Shown: positions 1 through 8,147 of the stretch, piece by piece
How the letters are laid out: every line of letters starts with the position of its first letter
Position numbering within the stretch: position 1 is the stretch's first letter
Assembly (NCBI GenBank): GCA_964528575.1
Contig: CAZGTQ010000264.1
Location: 1 to 27,928, forward strand
Direction: 5' to 3'
Source of the DNA: CAZGTQ01 sp964528575
GTDB lineage: Bacteria; Planctomycetota; UBA1135; GCA-002686595
DNA: 27,928 bases
Notes under the pieces: model-generated
What the model saw: the letters and a program-made list of their open reading frames with translations, nothing else
What the model was told of the DNA's origin: nothing
The model's database searches: none
Program-made: the position numbers and the translations under genes

Positions 1-79
1 GCGGGCGCCTCCACAGGGCGAGCGGCGGTTTTTCCCGGATCGTCAGACGAACGCCCGCGCGCGCTCCGTCTTCGCGCTG

Positions 80-673
80 ATGAGGCCGACCCGCCCCCAC
101 CGCCACGAAGCGGCCTCGCAGGACGCGCTGCGAGAGGACGCGGTCCTGGTGGCGGCGGTCGGACGCGGCGACCGCACGTCGCTCGAGCGGATCTACGCCG
201 AGTACAAGGACGACCTCTTCGCCGTCGCCTACCACCTGCTCGGCGACGCGGCCGCGGCCGAGGACGTGCTGCACGACGTGCTCGTCCAGCTCGTGCGTCG
301 AGCGCCCGCGCTCCGGCTCGAGGGACGCCTGCGACCCTACCTCGTGCGCGCGTGCCGCAACCGCGCGCTCGACGCGGCGCGCCGCCCGACCGCCGCGGCG
401 CTCGATGCCCACGCCGCCGCCGCGGACGAGCACGACCCCTGCGCGCGCGCCGCGCGCGCCGACGAGGCCGATCTCGTCGCGCGCGCGCTCGCCGCCATCC
501 CGGCCGAGCAGCGCGAGGTCGTCGTCCTGCGCGCGTATGGCCAACTGACGTTCCGCGAGATCGGCGAGCTGCTCGCCGTTTCGATCAACACCGCGCAGTC
601 GCGCTACCGCTACGCGCTGGCGGCGCTGCGCGAGCGCCTGCCCGCCGAACGAGCCGACGGAGGAAACCGATGA
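80..673 (+). CDS. ECF-type RNA polymerase sigma-70 factor
   Basis: A 197-aa protein with the two-domain layout of ECF sigma factors, which direct RNA polymerase to a small regulon in response to an envelope signal. Region 2 (-10 recognition and core binding) spans about residues 34-100, with YAEYKDDLFAVAYHLLGD and the AAAEDVLHDV segment. An Ala/Asp-rich linker follows (105-130). Region 4 (-35 recognition) spans about 132-187, with AIPAEQREVVVLRAYGQLTF, REIGELLAV and the recognition helix around NTAQSRYRYAL. The stop codon overlaps the start of the HEAT-repeat membrane protein (ATGA), so the two are probably translationally coupled. The start is the first ATG giving a normal ECF N-terminus; no strong ribosome binding site precedes it. 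The ECF subgroup cannot be set from sequence alone. Positions 1-79 show no recognisable gene. Confidence 0.9.
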   Translation: MRPTRPHRHEAASQDALREDAVLVAAVGRGDRTSLERIYAEYKDDLFAVAYHLLGDAAAAEDVLHDVLVQLVRRAPALRLEGRLRPYLVRACRNRALDAARRPTAAALDAHAAAADEHDPCARAARADEADLVARALAAIPAEQREVVVLRAYGQLTFREIGELLAVSINTAQSRYRYALAALRERLPAERADGGNR

Positions 674-2394
674 GCACCGATGCCGAGATCGAACGAATCC
701 TGCGCCGCGCGCGGCCGCGCACCAGCCGCGCGGCCGACCGTCGCATCCTCGCGGCGGCGCGAGCGGCGCTCGCGGACCCGCCTCGATCGCCGAGCGCGAG
801 CCGCCGCCGAGCGCTCGCCGGCGCTGCCGCCGCGGCGGTGGTCGTGGCGGGCGCGCTCGCGCTCTGGCGCGGCGGCGAGGACGGCGAGCCGAGCGTCCCG
901 CCCGCGTCTTCGGGCGCAGTCCGCCTCGGATGGGTGCCGGTGGAAGGAGCGCGCGCGACGCTCGCCGGGAGCGACGCGGTGCTGAAGCTCGCGCTCGAGA
1001 GCGTCGCGTGGGACGGCTCGGCCGCACCGAGCGTCGTCGCGCGCGTGCTCGACGTGCTCGCGGGCGACGAGACCCTCGCGGGCCGCACGATCGCCGTGGG
1101 CGCGCGGGCCGATCAGGGGGACGCGGCGCGCCTCGGCTTCGAGCGCCGCTCGTTCCTCGACGTCGAGCGCGCTGCCGACGTGGTCGCGCTCGGCGCGTCG
1201 GGCGCGTTCCTGATGGCGCTCGACCGCGCGGAGCCGGCGGTCGACGGGCGCGGACGTCCCGCCTTCGTCGGCGCGTTCGGAGCGCACGTCGAGGGCACGC
1301 GCGTGTCGGCTCGGCGGCGCGAGCACGGCGCGGCGGCGGCCGACGCGCTGGCGCGCGTGCGGCGCGAGCTCTTCGCCGCGCTCGACGACGCGGACGCGGC
1401 CGTGCGCGCCGCGAGCCTGAGCGCGCTGCGCGGCTGGAACGGCGACGGCCCCGGTGGCGCCGGAGCGGGCGCGCCGGCGGACTCGTTCTTCGACGACTCG
1501 CGCGAGGGACGCGCGCTGCTCGGCGCGACGCACGACCGCGATCCGCGCGTGCGCTGGACGGCGGCGTGGCTGATCGCACCCGAGGCCGGCGAGGCGGGCG
1601 AGCGCGCGCTCGAGCGTCTCGTCTTCGATCCCGTGCACCTGGTGCGCCAGCCGGCGGTGCTGCTCCTGCGGGAGCGCGGCGCGAGGTGGCTGGAGCCGCT
1701 CGAGGCGCTCGCGGACTGGTCGCTCGACGAGCGCACGGGCCCGCTGGAGCTCGACCCCGCCGCGCGGCCGCTGCCCGAACGGGAGCTCGCGTCGTGGATC
1801 GAGACGCTGCGGAGCGCCGCGGACGGGAGCGAGCGCGAGCGCGCGGCGTGGGTGCTCGCGGCGCAGGGGAGCTCGCGCGCAGCGACGGACGCGCTCATCG
1901 GCGCGCTCGCCGATCCGAGCGTCGAAGTGCGCCGCGCGGCGGCGATGGCGCTCGGCGCGGTCGGCGGCGAGGGCACGGTCGATGCCTTGCGCGCGGCGCT
2001 GGAGCGCGAGCCGCCGCGCGTCGCGATCCGCGCGGCCGAGTCGCTCGTGCTCCTCGGCGTCGACGCGGGTCACGCGGCGATCGAGCGCGCCGTGCGCGGC
2101 GGCGACGCGCGCGACGCGACCCAGGCGCTGGAGATCGTCGCGCGTCGCCCGGCGCTCGGCTCGCCCGAGCTCCTGCGCGCGGCGCTCGACGATCCGCGCC
2201 CGACCGTGCGCGCGTGGGCGGTGCGGACGCTCGTCGAGGTCGCGCTGGCATCCGAGCGGCGCGAGGAGAGCGCAGAGGCGGATGCGGCGCGCGCCGCGCT
2301 CGAAGAGCTCGCGCGGGATCCCGAGCCGCTCGTGCGGCGCGCGGCGCGCGTGGCCGCCGAGCGCGGAGCGGCGCTGCAGCAGACAGGGCGGTAG
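670..2394 (+). CDS. Membrane-anchored HEAT-repeat protein, possible anti-sigma factor
   Basis: A 574-aa protein whose ATG overlaps the sigma factor stop (ATGA). Residues 1-46 are short, basic and predicted cytoplasmic. One membrane helix lies at about 48-66 (an Ala/Val run ending in LALW). The rest is predicted outside. The region after the helix (about 75-230) is unrecognised. From about 235 onward there are HEAT/Armadillo-like helical pairs such as LDDADAAVRAASLSALRG, LADPSVEVRRAAAMALGAV, LDDPRPTVRAWAVRTLVEV and ARDPEPLVRRAARVAAERG. HEAT repeats bind other proteins. A single-pass protein encoded directly after an ECF sigma is usually its anti-sigma factor. Here no zinc anti-sigma HxxxCxxC motif is visible, so any sigma-binding part must be the short N-terminus. 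The architecture is clear; the role is inferred from position. Confidence 0.8.
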   Translation: MSTDAEIERILRRARPRTSRAADRRILAAARAALADPPRSPSASRRRALAGAAAAAVVVAGALALWRGGEDGEPSVPPASSGAVRLGWVPVEGARATLAGSDAVLKLALESVAWDGSAAPSVVARVLDVLAGDETLAGRTIAVGARADQGDAARLGFERRSFLDVERAADVVALGASGAFLMALDRAEPAVDGRGRPAFVGAFGAHVEGTRVSARRREHGAAAADALARVRRELFAALDDADAAVRAASLSALRGWNGDGPGGAGAGAPADSFFDDSREGRALLGATHDRDPRVRWTAAWLIAPEAGEAGERALERLVFDPVHLVRQPAVLLLRERGARWLEPLEALADWSLDERTGPLELDPAARPLPERELASWIETLRSAADGSERERAAWVLAAQGSSRAATDALIGALADPSVEVRRAAAMALGAVGGEGTVDALRAALEREPPRVAIRAAESLVLLGVDAGHAAIERAVRGGDARDATQALEIVARRPALGSPELLRAALDDPRPTVRAWAVRTLVEVALASERREESAEADAARAALEELARDPEPLVRRAARVAAERGAALQQTGR

Positions 2395-2398
2395 GCGG

Positions 2399-2433
2399 GG
2401 GGGCTCGCGCCCTGCGGGCCGTCCCTAGCCCCC
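2399..2433. terminator. Possible bidirectional terminator hairpin
   Basis: Between two convergent genes, GGGGGCT (2399-2405) pairs with AGCCCCC (2427-2433). A second stem inside it pairs GCCC (2409-2412) with GGGC (2416-2419). There is no T-run on either side, so this is a stable structure in the right place rather than a textbook intrinsic terminator. The remainder of 2395-2507 holds nothing else recognised. Confidence 0.35.
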
Positions 2434-2507
2434 GCCCGCCCGTCTTGGGGGACGACCGAGGCGCGGCGCCGGGAGTTGCGCTCGGCGTCGAGCGAAATCG
2501 CGCCCGC

Positions 2508-2936
<429 letters not shown>

Positions 2937-2942
2937 CGCGGG

Positions 2943-2956
2943 ATCATAGCTAAGCT
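2943..2956. promoter_or_regulatory. Divergent -10 boxes between arsC and the glycosyltransferase
   Basis: The 27-bp gap between divergent start codons holds TATGAT on the minus strand (2948 to 2943, ending 6 nt before the arsC ATG) and TAAGCT on the plus strand (2951-2956, ending 7 nt before the glycosyltransferase ATG). If used, both transcripts would start at or next to the start codon. No clear -35 boxes; those would lie inside the opposite gene. Confidence 0.45.
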
Positions 2957-2963
2957 CTGCGCC

Positions 2964-4007
2964 ATGCGCGTCGGCTTCGACGTGACCCCGCTCGCGAGGC
3001 CGCATCCGCGCGGCATGGTGCGGCTGGTCGAGAACGCGGTGGCGGCGCTCGAGGCGCGCGGGCGGATCGAGGTCGAGCGGCTCGAGCCGCCGCCCGGGGC
3101 GAGCGTGCGGCGCTGGCGCGCGCGCGACGTGCCGCGCGCGTGCCGCGAGCTCGGGCTCGCCGGCGTCCACTCGTTCACGTCCGCGTTCGCGGTGCGCGCG
3201 CCCGGGCGGCGCGTCCAGACGATCCACGAGCTGCCGTGGCGCCACGGCGTGCGCGAGAACGCCGACTGGCGCCACCGGGTCTGGGCGCTCGCCGGGCCGC
3301 TGCGCGCCGATCGAGTCGTGTGCGCGACCGAATACGTCGCGCGCGACCTGCGCCGGTGGCGGCTGCCCGGGAGCGCGCCCGTGCGCGTCTGCCCGTGGGG
3401 CGTCGGGCCGCCGTTCGAGCCGGAGCCGCCCGGCGGCACGATCGACGAGGTCGTGCTCACGCGTTACCGGCTGCCCGAGGACCCGCTCGTGCTCTGTCTC
3501 GACGGCACGCGGCCGAAGAAGAACCTCGCGGCGCTCCTGCGCGGCGTCGCCGAGGTGCGCCGGCGCGACGGACCCGCGCTGCACGTCGTCGTCTCCGGGC
3601 CCGAGACGCCGCAACTGCGCCGCGACCTGGGGCTCGCGTCGCAGCTCGGCCTCGCGCGCTGGGTCACCACGCTCGACGAGATCGAGGAACCGGACCTGCC
3701 GAGCCTGCTGCGCCTCGCGACCGCCGTCTCGGTGCTCGCGCGCTCCGAAGGCTTCGGCTTCCCCGCGCTCGAGGCGCTCGCGTGCGGCACGCCGGCGCTC
3801 GTCCCGCGCGAGGGCTCGCAGACCGAGGTCGCGGGCGAGCACGCCGTGCGCGTCGACCCCGACGACCCGGCGTCCGTCGCCGACGGGCTCGAGCGCTGCG
3901 TGCGCGAGCGCGAGACGCTGCGCGACGCGGTGTGCGCGCGGGCGAGCGAGCTGACGTGGGACCGCTGCGCCGCGGGCCTCGAGGCGCTCTGGGGAGAGCT
4001 CGCGTGA
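2964..4007 (+). CDS. GT4-family glycosyltransferase
   Basis: A 347-aa retaining glycosyltransferase with the GT-B fold. The C-terminal half carries GT4 landmarks: LCLDGTRPKKNLAALL (donor-domain start with the phosphate-contacting Lys), then SEGFGFPALEALACGTPALV with the EX7E motif (E of EGFGFPALE to the final E), and VDPDDPASVADGL. The N-terminal acceptor half starts MRVGFDVTPLARP, typical of mannosyl/glycosyl transferases with a DxTP segment. It would move a sugar from a nucleotide-sugar donor onto a lipid- or cell-surface glycan acceptor; neither substrate can be read from sequence. The next gene is a second GT4 enzyme whose GTG start overlaps this stop, so the two form one unit. No polymerase or flippase gene is nearby. 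Confidence 0.88.
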   Translation: MRVGFDVTPLARPHPRGMVRLVENAVAALEARGRIEVERLEPPPGASVRRWRARDVPRACRELGLAGVHSFTSAFAVRAPGRRVQTIHELPWRHGVRENADWRHRVWALAGPLRADRVVCATEYVARDLRRWRLPGSAPVRVCPWGVGPPFEPEPPGGTIDEVVLTRYRLPEDPLVLCLDGTRPKKNLAALLRGVAEVRRRDGPALHVVVSGPETPQLRRDLGLASQLGLARWVTTLDEIEEPDLPSLLRLATAVSVLARSEGFGFPALEALACGTPALVPREGSQTEVAGEHAVRVDPDDPASVADGLERCVRERETLRDAVCARASELTWDRCAAGLEALWGELA

Positions 4008-5107
4008 ACGGCGCGCCGCGTGTGCTCGTCTCCGGCGTCGTCCTCGGCCAGCCGATGGGCGGCGTGCGCCGGCACAACCAAGAGCTGCTCCCGCGCGTGG
4101 CGCGCTTGCTCGCCGAGGGCGGCGGCGCGCTCGCGCTGCTCGAGGGCGCGCTGCCGGCGGCGCTCGAGCTGCCCGAGTCCGTCGCACGCTTGCGCTCGAG
4201 CGTGCCCGCCGGGCCGCCGAGCCTGCGCGCGATCCAGGAGGGCGCCGCGCTGCGCGAGCGGCTCGAAGCGGCCGCCGCGTCCGGCGCACCGTTCGACGTC
4301 GTCCACACCGGGCATCTTCCGGTGCCGCTGCGCCTGCCGGTGCCGCTCGCGCTCACGCTGCACGACTTGCGCAGCGTCGAGCTCGCCGAGCTCGCGTTCG
4401 CGCGCCGCGCCGTCGCGCGCCGCGTGATCGCGCGCGCGGTGCGCACGGCCCGGCTCGTCGTCACCGTGAGCGCGCACGTCGGCGAGCGGCTCGAAGAGCT
4501 GTTCGCCGTGCCGCCCGAGCGGCGCGCGCTCGTGCCGAACGCCGCCGACCACTTCGCGCCCCTGCCGCGCGCGGCGGCGCCCGGCGCGCCGCTCGTCCAC
4601 GTCGGGCACGTCGAGCCGCGCAAGAACCTCGAGCTCGTCGTCCGCGCGCTCGCGCACGACGCGTCGCTGCCGCCGCTCGAGCTCTTCGGCGCGGCGAAGG
4701 GCGACGCGGCCGAGCGGCTGCTCGCGCTCGCGTCCGAGCTCGGCGTCGCGGAGCGCGTGCGCGTGCGCGGCCCGTTCGACGACGCCGAGCTCGCGTCGAT
4801 CTACGCGCGCGCCGCGTGCGCTGTGCTTCCGTCGCGCCTCGAGGGCTTCGGCATCGGCGCGCTCGAGGCGCAGCGCGCCCGCGTCCCGCTCGCGATCGCG
4901 GCGGCCGGCGCGCTCGTCGAAGTGGCGGGCGACGACGTCCCACGCTTCGCTCCCAACGACGCTCCCGGCTGCGCGGCCGCGATCCGCGCGGCGCTCGCGC
5001 AGGACGCGGCGACGCTCGCGCGCGCGGCCGAGCGCGCCGCGCGCTTCACGTGGGACGCCTCCGCCGCGCGCCTCGTCGACGCGTGGCGCGCGTGCGCCCG
5101 CGGCTGA
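4004..5107 (+). CDS. GT4-family glycosyltransferase (second of a pair)
   Basis: A 367-aa GT-B/GT4 glycosyltransferase. The GTG start at 4004 overlaps the previous stop (GTGA) and is preceded by GGGGAGAG at a good ribosome-binding distance, which decides the start. The N-terminal half begins VLVSGVVLGQPMGGVRRHNQ, the Gly-rich loop of GT4 acceptor domains. HVGHVEPRKNLELVVRAL opens the donor domain, and LPSRLEGFGIGALEAQ contains the EX7E motif. The final 30 residues (FTWDASAARLVDAWRA) are the usual closing helix. It is a partner of the preceding enzyme, likely acting in sequence on the same glycan; donor and acceptor are unknown. It is convergent with the FHA gene, with only 34 bp between. Confidence 0.88.
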   Translation: MNGAPRVLVSGVVLGQPMGGVRRHNQELLPRVARLLAEGGGALALLEGALPAALELPESVARLRSSVPAGPPSLRAIQEGAALRERLEAAAASGAPFDVVHTGHLPVPLRLPVPLALTLHDLRSVELAELAFARRAVARRVIARAVRTARLVVTVSAHVGERLEELFAVPPERRALVPNAADHFAPLPRAAAPGAPLVHVGHVEPRKNLELVVRALAHDASLPPLELFGAAKGDAAERLLALASELGVAERVRVRGPFDDAELASIYARAACAVLPSRLEGFGIGALEAQRARVPLAIAAAGALVEVAGDDVPRFAPNDAPGCAAAIRAALAQDAATLARAAERAARFTWDASAARLVDAWRACARG

Positions 5108-5141
5108 GCTCGGTCGAGAACGCCGGGACCCGTGGCGAGGC

Positions 5142-5858
5142 TCAACCGCCGCGCATCGTGCGCATGCCGACGAAGACGCCGAAGAACGCGACCGCGAGCA
5201 CGACGAGCGCGATCGCGTAGATGAGCGCGCGCAGCCACAGCGGCTGCTGGGACAGATCGCCGGCGAACAGGCCGCCCGAGGACTGCCGCTGCATCTCGCC
5301 GAGCACGCGCGCGCGACGCTCCTCGCGCTCGGACAGCGCCGCGGACGGCGGCGGCGCGGACGACCGGCGCGACGCAGCGCGCTCGGAGACGGCCTTCTCG
5401 GGCTCGATCTCGAGCGGCCGCGGCGCCGGCCGCGTGCGGACCGCGGTTCGACCGACCTCCGAGGAGCCCTCGGGCTCGCCGTCGAGCTCGAGCTCGATCT
5501 CCTCCTCGAGCTCGATCTCGTCGTTCCCGACGAGCGTCTGCTCGGCGTGCGGCAGCTCGTCGGCCACCTCCGCGTCCTCGAGACGGATGCGCAACGCCAC
5601 CTCGCCGAGCCTCAGCTCGATGCCGTCGGAGAGCAGGTGCCGCTCGACGCGCTCGTCGGCGACGAAGACCCCGTTGCGCGAGCCGAGGTCGACGACGTGC
5701 CAGCGTCCCCCCTGCTCTTCGATGCGCGCGTGCCGGCGGCTGACCGAGCGGTGGCGGACTTGCACCGCGCAGTCGGGGTTGCGCCCGAGCACCGCGCCGC
5801 TCTCGACTCGGACCTGCTTGCCGAGGTCCGGCCCATCGAGCACGTACACCGTCGGCAT
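5142..5858 (-). CDS. FHA-domain protein with C-terminal membrane anchor
   Basis: A 238-aa protein. Residues 1-95 form an FHA domain, a phosphothreonine-binding module: Gly25-Arg26 (LGRNPDC), Ser40-x-x-His43 (SVSRRHARI) and DLGSRNGVFV (57-66) with Asn62 are the conserved residues. Residues 100-135 are strongly acidic, with Thr108 in a TLVG stretch that could be a phosphorylation site. The middle (135-200) is low complexity. One membrane helix near 208-231, followed by only a few basic residues, makes it tail-anchored with FHA in the cytoplasm. The ATG overlaps the glutaredoxin stop by one base (TGATG), so the pair is co-translated. No Ser/Thr kinase is in the window. The role is probably as a phosphoprotein reader at the membrane; partners are unknown. 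Confidence 0.85.
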   Translation of the reverse strand: MPTVYVLDGPDLGKQVRVESGAVLGRNPDCAVQVRHRSVSRRHARIEEQGGRWHVVDLGSRNGVFVADERVERHLLSDGIELRLGEVALRIRLEDAEVADELPHAEQTLVGNDEIELEEEIELELDGEPEGSSEVGRTAVRTRPAPRPLEIEPEKAVSERAASRRSSAPPPSAALSEREERRARVLGEMQRQSSGGLFAGDLSQQPLWLRALIYAIALVVLAVAFFGVFVGMRTMRGG

Positions 5859-6163
5859 CAGGCGCTCCCCCCGGCGGCGAGCTCGCGCGCGATGCGCTCG
5901 AGCTTGCGCTCGAAGTCGGCGCGCGTCAGCCGGCCCTTGAAGGCGACCCGGCCGCCGATGGTCAGCACCGGGATCGAGCGGTCGTACGCGGCGCGCAGCT
6001 CGGGGTCGGCGTCGACGTCGCGCTCGTCGAGCGTGTACGGCACCCGCGCGTGCGCCGACTCGATCGTTCGCTTCATCTCGTCGCACAGGTGACAGCCCGC
6101 GCGGGTGTAGAGCACGAGCGGGATCGGGCGCTCGGGCGAGGGGCGGAATCGTCGAAAAAGCAT
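5858..6163 (-). CDS. Glutaredoxin-family protein
   Basis: A 101-aa thioredoxin-fold protein. VLYTRAGCHLCDEM contains the dithiol CxxC (Cys24, Cys27) after the first beta strand. RSIPVLTIGGRVAFKG supplies the cis-proline and the strand-strand-helix end of the fold. CHLC and the short length point to the glutaredoxin-like group often labelled DUF836 rather than classical GrxA. It would carry out thiol-disulfide exchange in the cytoplasm; there is no signal peptide. The start at 6163 gives a normal-length fold; upstream codons in the same frame look non-coding. It is the first gene of a two-gene unit with the FHA protein, divergent from the ABC cassette. Confidence 0.85.
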   Translation of the reverse strand: MLFRRFRPSPERPIPLVLYTRAGCHLCDEMKRTIESAHARVPYTLDERDVDADPELRAAYDRSIPVLTIGGRVAFKGRLTRADFERKLERIARELAAGGSA

Positions 6164-6180
6164 CCGGTTCGGGAGCCCGT

Positions 6181-6216
6181 GAGTGTAACGACGCGGAGCG
6201 ACCGAGCCGTACACTC
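6181..6216. promoter_or_regulatory. Symmetric divergent promoter with 7-bp inverted repeat
   Basis: GAGTGTA (6181-6187) and TACACTC (6210-6216) are perfect inverted copies 22 bp apart in the 59-bp gap between divergent genes. Read outward, each arm is a TACACT box: the plus copy ends 7 nt before the ABC ATG, the minus copy 18 nt before the glutaredoxin ATG. The arms could be two -10 elements, a dimeric regulator site, or both. No clear -35 boxes. Confidence 0.45.
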
Positions 6217-6222
6217 GTCGCC

Positions 6223-7083
6223 ATGTCGGTCCCGCCGCCGCCGGCGCTCGCGCTCGCCGCCGTTTACAAGCACTACCGAGTCGGCCTGCGACGGCGCCGA
6301 CACGCAGTGCTACGCGGCGTCGACCTCTCGGTCGAGCGCGGCCAGACGTTGGGCCTGGTCGGCGCGAACGGCTCGGGCAAGAGCACGCTCCTGCGCCTCG
6401 TCGCAGGAGTCCATCCGCCATCGGCGGGCTCGGTCGCCGTGCTCGGTGGCGCGCCGACGAACGCCGCGGTGCGCCGCCGCGTCGGCTGGGCGCCCGAGGA
6501 CTCGCCGTTCCCGCGCGAGCTGTCGGCCGCGTCCGCGCTCGATCTGCTCGCGTCGCTCCAGGGCGTCGGGCGGCGCGAGCGCAGAGCGCGCGTCGCGGCG
6601 CACCTCGATGCGGTCGGTCTCGCCGCGCACGCGCGGACGCCGCTCGCCGGCTTCTCGCGCGGGATGCTGCGCCGCTTCGGCCTCGCGCAGGCGTTCGTGC
6701 ACGAGCCCGAGCTCGTCCTGCTCGACGAGCCGACCGCGGGCCTCGACGCGCCGGGCTACGGCGTGCTCGAGCGGCTGCTCGACGACGCGCGCGCGCGCGG
6801 CGCGACCCTCGTGCTCTCCTCGCACGTGCTCTCCGACCTGCACCGCCACTGCGAGCGGATCGCGGTGCTCGCGCGCGGCGTCGTCGCGCTCGACGGGACG
6901 CCGGCCGAGCTCGCGGCGCGCGGCGCGCACGTCGAGCTCGAGATCGCGGGCGCGGACGACGCGGCGATCGCGGCGGCGGAGCGCGCGCTCGCCGAGCATG
7001 GCGCGCGGGTCGTGGCGCGCGGGCCGTCGCGCACGCTCCTGCTCGAGCTCTACCGCAGCCTCGACGAGGCCGCGCCGCGATGA
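6223..7083 (+). CDS. ABC transporter ATP-binding protein
   Basis: A 286-aa nucleotide-binding subunit. Walker A is GANGSGKST (47-55), the Q-loop region reads VGWAPED (a Glu-type loop as in many ABC-2 exporters), the signature is FSRGM (144-148), Walker B is LVLLDE (164-169), followed by the D-loop and the switch His201 in LSSHVLSD. The signature differs from LSGGQ but FSRGM/YSGGM variants are normal in ABC-2-type exporters. The last ~60 residues form an extra domain typical of these exporters. It powers an exporter or membrane-remodelling complex. The stop overlaps the start of a polytopic membrane protein (ATGA), the likely permease partner. Substrate unknown. Confidence 0.92.
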   Translation: MSVPPPPALALAAVYKHYRVGLRRRRHAVLRGVDLSVERGQTLGLVGANGSGKSTLLRLVAGVHPPSAGSVAVLGGAPTNAAVRRRVGWAPEDSPFPRELSAASALDLLASLQGVGRRERRARVAAHLDAVGLAAHARTPLAGFSRGMLRRFGLAQAFVHEPELVLLDEPTAGLDAPGYGVLERLLDDARARGATLVLSSHVLSDLHRHCERIAVLARGVVALDGTPAELAARGAHVELEIAGADDAAIAAAERALAEHGARVVARGPSRTLLLELYRSLDEAAPR

Positions 7084-8147
7084 TCGCGGGCGGGCTCGTC
7101 GCGCTCGGCTACCGGCGCGCGCTGCCGCTCGCGGCCGCGGTGCTGTTCGCCGCGCTCGCGGCGCTCGTCGCGACCCGCTCCTGGTCGCCGCCGGCCGCGC
7201 TCCCACTCGAGCCCGACGCGCTCGGCGACCTCGCCGCGCTCGAGCGCGCGCACGCGCGTCAGGGCGTGTGGGCGGTGCTCCTGTGCGTCGCGCTGCCGTT
7301 CTCGGCGTGGCGCGCGGCGGCGCTCGCGCGCGGCTGGTATCGCGACGGAGCGGACTGGCTCGCGTCGCGCGCGCCGGGCGCGGCACACGCGTGGAGCGCC
7401 GGCGTCGCGGGCTCTGCGCTCGCGGCGGCGTCGCTCGTCACGCTGAGCGCGGCGGCCGCGGAGCTCGCCGCGGGCGGGAGCGCGCCGGCGCACCGCTGGT
7501 CGCGCTCGCTCCCGGTGCCGCCCGCGATGCTGCACCCGGGTGACGCGAGCGTGAGCTGGGGCTGGAAGGAGGGCGTCCTGCCGCCGGGCGCGGCCGTGCG
7601 CGTCTCGCTCGGCGTCGGTCTCGGCTCGGGTCCCGCGGTCGACGTGCGCCTCTCGCTCGAGCGCGCGGGAGTCGTCGCCGAGCGCGCGCGCCGCATCGCG
7701 TCGCGCACCCCGCTCGTCGTGCCCGTGCCGCCCGGCGCGGGGCCCGTGTGGTGCGAGCTCGCGCGCGAGAGCGACGGCGCGCTCGTCCTGCTGCGCGACG
7801 ACGCGGCGGAGCTGCTCGCACCGGCGCGGAGCGAGCGGCTGACGTCCTGGGTGCTCGCGGCTCACGCGCTGCTGTTCGCCGCCGCGTGGTGCGCGCTCGC
7901 GGTCGGGCTCGGCGCGTGGCTGCGGCCGTCGACGTGCGTCTTCCTGCTCGCGAGCCTGTGGCTGCCCGCGTGGCTGGGCGACGCGCACCCGGCGGTGTGG
8001 CCGGGCGGCGAGCTCCCGCGCGCGCTCGCGCTCGTCGGCGAGGGCCTCGTGCCGCCTGGGCCGGCGCCGGCGGCGTGGGCGGGGCTCGCGGTCGCCGCCG
8101 CGGCGGGGCTCGCGGCGGCGGCGCCGGCGCTGCGGAGGGCGCGGTGA
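7080..8147 (+). CDS. Polytopic membrane protein, probable ABC permease partner
   Basis: A 355-aa protein with about six hydrophobic segments: near 10-30, 64-84, 102-127, 262-290, 292-312 and 330-350. Between the third and fourth is a domain of roughly 130 residues that is beta-rich by composition (DVRLSLERAGVV, TPLVVPVPPGAGPVW) and probably extracytoplasmic. It overlaps the ATPase gene before it (ATGA) and the next gene after it (GTGA). The position and topology fit an ABC-2-like permease half with a large external loop, but I do not recognise the family by sequence. The protein is so rich in Ala, Leu and Arg that topology is approximate. Confidence 0.72.
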   Translation: MIAGGLVALGYRRALPLAAAVLFAALAALVATRSWSPPAALPLEPDALGDLAALERAHARQGVWAVLLCVALPFSAWRAAALARGWYRDGADWLASRAPGAAHAWSAGVAGSALAAASLVTLSAAAAELAAGGSAPAHRWSRSLPVPPAMLHPGDASVSWGWKEGVLPPGAAVRVSLGVGLGSGPAVDVRLSLERAGVVAERARRIASRTPLVVPVPPGAGPVWCELARESDGALVLLRDDAAELLAPARSERLTSWVLAAHALLFAAAWCALAVGLGAWLRPSTCVFLLASLWLPAWLGDAHPAVWPGGELPRALALVGEGLVPPGPAPAAWAGLAVAAAAGLAAAAPALRRAR

